This document shows positions 1 through 4,610 of a stretch of 12,019 bases of DNA, one piece after another. The stretch's first letter is position 1. Each line of letters starts with the position of its first letter. The stretch is from an uncultured Lachnospiraceae bacterium (GTDB lineage Bacteria > Bacillota > Clostridia > Lachnospirales > Lachnospiraceae). A program made the translations under genes and the position numbers. Below the pieces are notes generated by a model, which worked only from the letters and a program-made list of their open reading frames with translations, was not told where the DNA came from and ran no database searches. Where the stretch lies: NCBI GenBank assembly GCA_947628025.1, contig CANQYH010000076.1:1-12019 (forward strand). The letters are read 5' to 3'.

Positions 1-176
1 TCTTTCACCCGCAGTTCTTTGTGTTCCCACATCACCATCATGGTGATATACTGCGTATAAGTGAGGTCCAGTTCGTCCAGATAGGGTTTATAAGTTTTCA
101 CGATCTCTTTCGCGCAGGCGTAAAGCGGGAAACACAGTTGGTTTTCAAGTTTCAGTGGGTCAAATCGATCCGCCAT
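1..176 (-). CDS. OhrR-like MarR-family redox regulator (3' end cut by window edge)
   Basis: Only the N-terminal 58 or so residues are in the window; the gene continues past position 1. The protein begins MADRFDPLKLENQLCFPLYA and continues into KPYLDELDLTYTQYITMMVMWEH, which has the form of the OhrR/MarR N-terminal helices. With the start at 176, the cysteine falls at residue 15 and tyrosines at 19, 29 and 40. These match the peroxidatic Cys15 and its tyrosine partners in Bacillus subtilis OhrR, so a one-cysteine-type organic peroxide or thiol sensor is the likely role. An ATG at 185 is also in frame, but its AGGAG site would sit only 2 nt away; from 176 the gap is about 11 nt, and the family numbering fits better. 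The AGGAG overlaps the stop codon of the upstream flavodoxin gene, suggesting translational coupling. As the third gene of the operon it probably autoregulates through the palindrome at 1126-1140. The family call is firm; the actual inducer is not visible. Confidence 0.87.
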   Translation of the reverse strand, partial: MADRFDPLKLENQLCFPLYACAKEIVKTYKPYLDELDLTYTQYITMMVMWEHKELRVK

Positions 177-190
177 CGTAGTCATATCTC

Positions 191-601
191 CTAGTATGAA
201 ATCATTTTCTTTGCAAAGTCAGCGGCGGCTTTTTGGTCGCTCTCATTCGGTCTGCCCTTGTGGAGCATCGCAAAGGCGCCCCGGCAGGCGAATTCTTCCT
301 GCGCAACGGGGATATTTTTTTCCGCAAGCAGTTTTTCCACGTATTTGCGGGTGGACCTGACGGCGGCGGACGTGCTGAAATTCACGACTTTGCCGACGGA
401 CACATGGATGCCGCTTATGAATTTTTTCACTTCGTCGTCTACGTCAAAAGCGTAAGGCGCGCTGCCGAGAAACAGGATGTCCACGTCGCTGGTCAGCGGC
501 TCGGATACCGTTTTTGCCTCCGCGCCGACGGCCGCTGCGATCGCTTCCGCGATCTTTTTCGTATTGCCGCCTCTTGAATAATACCGTACCGCGATATTCA
601 T
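191..601 (-). CDS. Flavodoxin-like protein (136 aa)
   Basis: This is a small FMN-binding flavodoxin-fold protein, probably a cytoplasmic electron carrier or quinone/thiol-related reductase. The N-terminus MNIAVRYYSRGGNTKKIAEAI has the beta-strand plus phosphate-loop form (YSRGGNT) that binds the FMN phosphate, followed by the VDILFLGSAPYAFDVD strand-loop segment. At about 136 residues it is on the short side for the family. The frame stays open upstream to 670, but I chose the start at 601: a GAGGTG site lies 9 nt upstream, and the extra residues would run back inside the preceding gene. It lies 13 nt after the other flavodoxin gene and its stop overlaps the ribosome binding site of the MarR gene, so all three look co-transcribed. 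A role in recovery from oxidative stress is inferred from the OhrR-like neighbour, not shown by the protein itself. Confidence 0.85.
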   Translation of the reverse strand: MNIAVRYYSRGGNTKKIAEAIAAAVGAEAKTVSEPLTSDVDILFLGSAPYAFDVDDEVKKFISGIHVSVGKVVNFSTSAAVRSTRKYVEKLLAEKNIPVAQEEFACRGAFAMLHKGRPNESDQKAAADFAKKMISY

Positions 602-614
602 GTCAAGCGACACC

Positions 615-1097
615 TCACATTCCCAGCGACGCGATCCATTGTTTCCATGCGTCGCTTCCCTGCCGGCCATGAATAACGATACCCTCCTCGATCGGCGTCT
701 GATCGCTCACGCTGTTTTTCAGATCGGACAGCGCATTTTCAAATCCGCTGCTGCCGGACGTCGCGAAGAGAATGATCCTTTTTCCTGCCAGATCGTAGCT
801 TTCCAGAAATGTGTTGACGATCGTCGGCGCAGTGTACCACCAGATCGGGAATCCAAGGAAGATCGTGCCGCAGTCTGCGACAGGAGCGTTCCTGTCCGCG
901 ATTTCGGGGCGGGAAGTCTTGTCTTTCATCTCAACGGAACTGCGGGAATTCGGATCCTGCCAATTCAGATCGGCCTGCGTGTAAGGAACCTGGGGACGGA
1001 TCTCGTAAAGCTCCGCTCCTGTGATTTCCGCGATCTTTTTTGCCGCGTCGGCAGTTACGCCGCCGGCGCTGAAATACGCTACTAATACTTTGCTCAT
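615..1097 (-). CDS. Flavodoxin family protein (160 aa)
   Basis: This is the first gene of the minus-strand redox operon. The protein opens with MSKVLVAYFSAGGVTADAAKK, a flavodoxin phosphate-binding loop (YFSAGGVT), and carries IFLGFPIWWYTAPTIVNTFLE around residues 80-100, the W-Y-containing FMN isoalloxazine loop typical of the Flavodoxin_4 type. The ending is FATSGSSGFENALSDL followed by a short helix; 160 residues is the usual length. The start has GGAGG 6 nt upstream. It belongs to a different subgroup from the second flavodoxin, so the pair is not a simple recent duplication. The likely function is reduction or electron transfer with FMN in the cytoplasm; the partner is unknown. The promoter at 1151-1178 and the palindrome at 1126-1140 lie directly upstream. 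Confidence 0.92.
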   Translation of the reverse strand: MSKVLVAYFSAGGVTADAAKKIAEITGAELYEIRPQVPYTQADLNWQDPNSRSSVEMKDKTSRPEIADRNAPVADCGTIFLGFPIWWYTAPTIVNTFLESYDLAGKRIILFATSGSSGFENALSDLKNSVSDQTPIEEGIVIHGRQGSDAWKQWIASLGM

Positions 1098-1125
1098 TTT
1101 TGACCTCCTAAAAATTTCGCATTTA

Positions 1126-1140
1126 CAAGATTTAATCTTG
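1126..1140. promoter_or_regulatory. Perfect 7-1-7 palindrome, probable OhrR/MarR operator
   Basis: CAAGATTTAATCTTG is an exact inverted repeat with 7-bp arms around one central base. It starts about 10 nt downstream of the minus-strand -10 box at 1151-1156, so it covers the expected transcription start and the first transcribed bases, a classic repressor position. Size and A+T-rich core are like MarR/OhrR operators. Assignment to the regulator encoded at 1-176 is inference from the operon structure. Confidence 0.72.
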
Positions 1141-1150
1141 CGCTATTGAT

Positions 1151-1178
1151 ATTGTACCACTTTTTTCCCCGCTGTCAA
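1151..1178 (-). promoter_or_regulatory. Sigma-A-type promoter of the flavodoxin-MarR operon
   Basis: Reading the minus strand, TTGACA (1178-1173) is followed after 16 nt by TACAAT (1156-1151). The -35 is perfect and the -10 differs from consensus at one base. Transcription would start near 1144, inside or just before the palindrome at 1126-1140, leaving a leader of about 45 nt. Confidence 0.8.
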
Positions 1179-1248
1179 TACGCCGGATCTATTTTTCAGA
1201 GAAAGGAAACGGCTGGGCGTTGGATTCGCGATCCGGTTTCGTTTTTCA

Positions 1249-1279
1249 TTGTAAATTCAGAATGATAATGATATAATCA
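1249..1279 (+). promoter_or_regulatory. Promoter of the ExbB/TolR-like operon, with a Fur-like inverted repeat over the -10
   Basis: TTGTAA (1249-1254) is followed after 17 nt by a perfect TATAAT (1272-1277), about 47 nt before the ExbB-like start codon. Overlapping the -10 is TGATAATGATATAATCA (1263-1279), whose arms TGATAAT and ATAATCA match at 6 of 7 positions around a 3-nt centre. The left arm is the same as the Fur half-site core (TGATAAT), but the arm spacing is not the canonical one. The promoter is fairly secure; metal-dependent control is only a suggestion. Confidence 0.62.
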
Positions 1280-1324
1280 AAACATTGAGATCGTAAGACA
1301 AAGATTACGCGAAGGAGACGGGCT

Positions 1325-1876
1325 ATGAATTTTATATTGCAGGGGATCGCTCGCTATGGTACCTGGATCATTCTTCTTTTGGGGTTATTGGTTGCGGCTT
1401 TTTTATTGTGGAACGGTTTGGCTTTGGCGAGCCAAAAAAACAGGATCGAGGAGGCTGTGAATCGAAGAAATAAAATATACATATTAAACAATAATTTAAA
1501 AGATGTCGAAGAAATCGACGATGAAACGGCGGCCATTACGCCTGACACGATCAGAAAATATGAGACCAGCTTTTATAATATATGTTCCTGGCATGAAATG
1601 CTGGTGCAGATCATCCCTATCTTTCCGCTGCTTGGTATCCTGGGAACCGTCGCCGGATTGATCTTGGAGATGCAGTCCGGCGATATGGCCGGGATGATAT
1701 CTTCTCTCGATGTCGCGTTGGAAACGACCTTATGGGGACTGATCTTCTCTATCGTTCTGAAAGGGATCGACGCGGTTTTCCCCTCGCGGATCATTTACGA
1801 CGCGGAAGTATTGTTGGACGATCATTATAAAAAACTGAGCATTGCGGAACTGTTTCGGGATTCGCAGGATAAATAG
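1325..1876 (+). CDS. MotA/TolQ/ExbB-family proton-channel protein (183 aa)
   Basis: This is a membrane protein of the ion-driven stator family (PF01618 type). Predicted membrane helices lie at about 13-35, 92-113 and 125-147, with a charged cytoplasmic stretch of about 55 residues between the first two. The family signature is clear: PLLGILGTVAGLI (101-113) and SLDVALETTLWGLIFSIVL (127-145). T108 and T135 sit where the channel-lining threonines of ExbB and TolQ lie. At 183 residues it is shorter than Escherichia coli TolQ or ExbB (about 230-244), mostly through a short C-terminus. An AAGGAG site precedes the start by about 8 nt. The next gene, 25 nt downstream, is the expected ExbD/TolR-like partner. 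It would form an oligomeric channel that uses the proton or sodium gradient to move the partner. No TonB or Tol-Pal genes are present, so the target of the movement is unknown. It is not MotA by length or motif. Confidence 0.9.
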   Translation: MNFILQGIARYGTWIILLLGLLVAAFLLWNGLALASQKNRIEEAVNRRNKIYILNNNLKDVEEIDDETAAITPDTIRKYETSFYNICSWHEMLVQIIPIFPLLGILGTVAGLILEMQSGDMAGMISSLDVALETTLWGLIFSIVLKGIDAVFPSRIIYDAEVLLDDHYKKLSIAELFRDSQDK

Positions 1877-1901
1877 GAAATCATACAGGGAGTGCAGACA
1901 T

Positions 1902-2459
1902 ATGCGAAGAAAAGGAAGAGGGCTCCGGAACAATGTTCTGATCGACCTGACGTCTCTGCTGGATGTCATATTTATCCTGCTGCTTATCCTGCTCTGCGGT
2001 CAGGCTGCCGTCAGCGACGATCTGAATGAGGCGCGGAGCCAGGCGGAATATGCAAAGACCGAGGCGGAGTATGCAAAAGCGCAGGCGGAAGAGGAGAGGC
2101 AGTTATATGAGGAACAGCAGGAAGCGTTCGCCAACGTATGGGCCGTCTCGATCATTGTGCCTTACGATGAGAATGAGATCACCAGGAGACAGATCCGCTT
2201 TTTAAAACAAGGGGAGGAGATCCAGTCGATCGATCTGATCGGTAACGATACGGCCGGTGCCGTAAATGAATTTAAGGAGAGCCTTGTCAAGTATATCGAA
2301 CAGAATCAGGGAAAGCCGGTCATCCTGTCGGTCAATGAAAACGACGACTATATTTTATACAGGGACGAGGTTATGGTCGATCGTATATTTGACGAACTGG
2401 TACAGGCATACGCCAATGTTTATATTGTTAGAGGAAGTGCAGACGAGGAAACGAGATGA
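1902..2459 (+). CDS. ExbD/TolR-like ion-channel partner with coiled-coil stalk (185 aa)
   Basis: This is the likely partner of the ExbB-like channel. A basic N-terminus (MRRKGRGLR) is followed by one membrane helix, 12-32, with IDLTSLLDVIFILLLIL. It aligns with the ExbD/TolR pattern IN-V-TP-x-x-D-V, placing D21 at the ion-binding aspartate and T17 at the conserved threonine. Residues 38-76 are a charged, alanine/glutamate-rich coiled coil containing AEYAKTEAEYAKAQAEEE, a small internal repeat. Residues 79-180 form an extracytoplasmic alpha/beta domain ending ILYRDEVMVDRIFDELVQAY, similar to the TolR/ExbD C-terminal helix. The frame is open further upstream to 1842, but GGGAG about 9 nt before 1902 and the usual ExbD N-terminus decide this start. 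The stalk between membrane helix and domain is longer than usual. Its stop overlaps the next start in an ATGA. Confidence 0.85.
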   Translation: MRRKGRGLRNNVLIDLTSLLDVIFILLLILLCGQAAVSDDLNEARSQAEYAKTEAEYAKAQAEEERQLYEEQQEAFANVWAVSIIVPYDENEITRRQIRFLKQGEEIQSIDLIGNDTAGAVNEFKESLVKYIEQNQGKPVILSVNENDDYILYRDEVMVDRIFDELVQAYANVYIVRGSADEETR

Positions 2460-3040
2460 TACCTTGGATCATGATGATCGCTGGCACGGCTATGGTTCTT
2501 TTGGGCGGCCTTGGCTTAGCGTCTTTGTATATTTATCTTCCGCTCAAAGAAAAGCTGGAGATCGTATATGACAGGGATGAAGAGTTTATTTGGGCGAGAC
2601 TGGATCCCAGGAAGCGAAAGATCGTCAGATATAAGACAAAGCAGCTTCGAATGGAATTTTTGGTCTTGTGTCTGATCGGATCGATGCTTTTTGGGGTCGG
2701 ACTATATCTGGGTTATGCCGCGGAGGGCGAAGGTTTTTGGTTCTACCAAAAATTTTATCCGCAGGCAGCGAACGATCAGGTATGGGATGATTTGAACGAA
2801 GAGGGACAGTTCGTCTCGGAGAGCGGAAAAGCGTACACCTATTATATCGTTGTTTCGGGCAGAGAGATCTCTCTGTGCGGAGAACCCTGCGCCGACGGCG
2901 TCGATCTGAAAGAGAAGCTGTCGCAGATCCGGAGAGAAAATACGGTAATGGTCATCGATAGTTTCGCGGTAGCCTCCGCATATCATTCTGTGGAAAAGGT
3001 ATTGAATGAACTGGGATTATCCTACGAGGAAACACAATGA
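2456..3040 (+). CDS. Two-helix membrane protein with TolR/ExbD-like C-terminal domain (194 aa)
   Basis: I do not recognise a named family. Two hydrophobic helices lie at about 5-28 and 67-88, with a basic cytoplasmic loop between them (PRKRKIVRYKTKQ), so both termini are probably outside. The C-terminal part, 126-192, resembles the extracytoplasmic TolR/ExbD domain: YYIVVSGREISLCGEP, then LKEKLSQIRRENTVMVIDSF and AYHSVEKVLNELGLSY, giving the strand-helix-strand-helix order. It aligns visibly with the C-terminus of the next gene product (shared R-E-N, I-D-S/D-F-A, Y-x-x-V, L-x-Y-E-E). Neither helix has an acidic residue, so it cannot carry ions like ExbD and is more likely an accessory or regulatory subunit. 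Translation is coupled on both sides by ATGA overlaps. Cysteines at 141 and 145 might form a disulphide; this is speculation. Confidence 0.75.
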   Translation: MIPWIMMIAGTAMVLLGGLGLASLYIYLPLKEKLEIVYDRDEEFIWARLDPRKRKIVRYKTKQLRMEFLVLCLIGSMLFGVGLYLGYAAEGEGFWFYQKFYPQAANDQVWDDLNEEGQFVSESGKAYTYYIVVSGREISLCGEPCADGVDLKEKLSQIRRENTVMVIDSFAVASAYHSVEKVLNELGLSYEETQ

Positions 3041-3525
3041 AGAAAAGATATCTGTTCGTATTGCTCATGATCGGTTCGCTGATATTTTTGGTGGGCTGGG
3101 GCAAGAAACGCGTGGAACTGTTAAACGATAAGAAGCTCATCGATCTGGATGCCGCCATTGAAGAATGTATTCCGGGAGCGAATGCGCCGGAAGCGCCTGA
3201 AACGTCGCTGCCTGCGGCCGGCGGCCGATCGGACGAGGAGACGCCGGCAGAAGCAGCGTCTGCGGCAGAAACGACGGATGAAAATGAAACGATCGAGGAG
3301 AAAGAAAAGGTCGTTGTCATCTCGGTACGGGACCGGACCGTTACCTATGACGCGGAAGAATATACGGACCCGGATAAACTCAAGGCCAGGATCAGACGGG
3401 ATAACGGCGAGCACGTATCGTTTCAGTTGATCGATGATTTTGCGGAATCGCACGTTTACAAAAAGGTATTGTCTATTCTGAGCGATTTAAAGGCAGAGAC
3501 CGGACTGAACTACACGGAAGAATAG
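3037..3525 (+). CDS. Single-pass membrane protein with TolR/ExbD-like C-terminal domain (162 aa)
   Basis: This is an unnamed protein with an N-terminal membrane anchor or signal at about 4-22 (YLFVLLMIGSLIFLVGWG). A low-complexity acidic/alanine/proline linker, 46-90, follows, then a small alpha/beta domain at 91-160. The domain reads VVVISVRDRTVTYDAEEY, LKARIRRDNGEHVSFQLIDD, FAESHVYKKVLSIL, and matches the C-terminal domain of the preceding gene in the same secondary-structure order. Like that protein it has no acidic residue in the membrane helix, so it is not an ion-conducting ExbD. The flexible linker may let the domain reach away from the membrane, as in TolR or TonB-type proteins. It starts in an ATGA overlap with the upstream gene and ends 13 nt before the next start. 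Function is unknown; membership of the ExbB-like module is inferred from operon and shared fold. Confidence 0.73.
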   Translation: MKKRYLFVLLMIGSLIFLVGWGKKRVELLNDKKLIDLDAAIEECIPGANAPEAPETSLPAAGGRSDEETPAEAASAAETTDENETIEEKEKVVVISVRDRTVTYDAEEYTDPDKLKARIRRDNGEHVSFQLIDDFAESHVYKKVLSILSDLKAETGLNYTEE

Positions 3526-3538
3526 GAGAAACCAGGTT

Positions 3539-4528
3539 ATGGACAAGAGAAAAATAATGATTGTCATATCCGTGTTTTGCGCGTGGCTATTCCTGTGCGG
3601 GGCAGGCTGGTTCAACCGCACCAAAGTGGTGATCGATACGGAGAACAACCGGGTATATCAATATTGTACGGTCGATACGCTTATTTCTGCGTTTACTCAG
3701 AACTATACGGAAGCCAAAAAAACGTATCAGGACGCCATGGTTCTTCTGTCGGGGAAAGTGTCGGGCGTCGGAAAAGACGGCAAAAATCTTGTGCTGACAG
3801 GCGCGGTCTCCTCCGATATGACGGTACAGTGTTCGTACGATAAGGAACTGCGTGCGGCGGCGTCCGGCTGTAAGGTAGGGGACAGCGTCGCGCTGTATGG
3901 AAAGATCACGGTGGGGATCATTGATAAGGAAATTCATCTGAAAGCGGTGAAAATTGCCGGCGTACCCTCGCTTATAACCTCCGGCGATATGTTTTATCAG
4001 TTGGACGGGTCCTCTTTCGATAAAAGGAACGCCGTCAGGATCGCGCTGCATAACGGCGGGGTCGAATATTATATTCCGGTTTCGTGGAGCGGAAAGGACG
4101 TCCAGTTCAGCATTGTCGATGAGAAGCTCGGCACGATGGAGGGATACCAGTACAGGCTTAACAAACTGGCCGCGAATGATCCGGTTCCGGAGTCGTTGTT
4201 TATCTGTTATTTTGATAATCAAAAGCAGCTGGCCGATTATTTAAATGATTCGGATGAAACGGAACTGATTGAAAAAGCGATCGTTGAAAATATTTTAGGC
4301 AGCGTCGGTTCTTTTCCGTCCAAAGAGGTAGATACCTATTACGGCAGCGAATACGATTATTACCTGGGCTCGTATAAAACGGCTTTTGATACCGGGACGG
4401 GATATCATACGGAATTTGTGTTTCAGGCAGACGGAGAAGAGGGCATCGTTGTGATGATCTATGTGTATAAAGAAGCCAGACATTTATCGGATGTAATGTT
4501 TGTTTCACGTTTTCTGGAAATAAAATAG
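3539..4528 (+). CDS. Exported protein with OB-fold-like (tRNA_anti-like) domain (329 aa)
   Basis: This is the last gene of the ExbB-like operon, 13 nt after its neighbour, with GGAG 10 nt upstream. A hydrophobic segment at about 6-24 looks like a signal peptide or anchor; the cysteine at 20 is preceded by L-F-L, which is not a proper lipobox. Residues 43-140 fit the tRNA_anti-like OB-fold family (PF12869 type) seen in exported proteins: TVDTLISAFTQNYTEAKKTY, then VLLSGKVSGVGKDGKNLVL and CKVGDSVALYGKITVGIIDK with an ending IHLKAVKI. In such proteins the fold binds unknown ligands; despite the name no tRNA link is implied. The region 150-329 matches nothing I recognise, is tyrosine- and acid-rich around 265-280 (YYGSEYDYYLGSY), and is probably a second extracytoplasmic domain. 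It is a candidate for the effector or substrate-contact protein moved or gated by the channel; that is inference. Confidence 0.75.
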   Translation: MDKRKIMIVISVFCAWLFLCGAGWFNRTKVVIDTENNRVYQYCTVDTLISAFTQNYTEAKKTYQDAMVLLSGKVSGVGKDGKNLVLTGAVSSDMTVQCSYDKELRAAASGCKVGDSVALYGKITVGIIDKEIHLKAVKIAGVPSLITSGDMFYQLDGSSFDKRNAVRIALHNGGVEYYIPVSWSGKDVQFSIVDEKLGTMEGYQYRLNKLAANDPVPESLFICYFDNQKQLADYLNDSDETELIEKAIVENILGSVGSFPSKEVDTYYGSEYDYYLGSYKTAFDTGTGYHTEFVFQADGEEGIVVMIYVYKEARHLSDVMFVSRFLEIK

Positions 4529-4552
4529 TATATATGGAAATAGAAACTGTTC

Positions 4553-4591
4553 GGGGCGGCGGAATGCAGATCGGATTCCGCCGCCCCTTTT
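4553..4591. terminator. Strong terminator hairpin between convergent operons
   Basis: A perfect 13-bp stem (GGGGCGGCGGAAT at 4553-4565 pairing with 4575-4587) encloses a 9-nt loop and is followed by TTTT on the plus strand. It lies 25 nt after the stop of the OB-fold gene and 20 nt after the stop of the minus-strand PepSY gene. On the minus strand the tail is less T-rich, so it is best as a plus-strand terminator but may serve both. Confidence 0.87.
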
Positions 4592-4610
4592 GGCTGTATT
4601 TCTTTCGGGA

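Noticed and set aside
1205..1250. Terminator-like hairpin with GAAAC/GTTTC arms and a following T-run
   Set aside because: The stem has mismatches near its base and there is no plus-strand gene upstream to terminate.
3539..3610. Lipoprotein signal in the OB-fold protein
   Set aside because: The cysteine at residue 20 is preceded by L-F-L, lacking the small residue needed just before the lipobox cysteine.
1325..4528. Zorya anti-phage system
   Set aside because: A MotA/ExbB-like gene followed by a partner recalls ZorA-ZorB, but the channel protein lacks the long ZorA tail, the partner has an ExbD-like rather than OmpA/MotB-like outer domain, and no helicase or nuclease gene (ZorC, ZorD, ZorE) follows.
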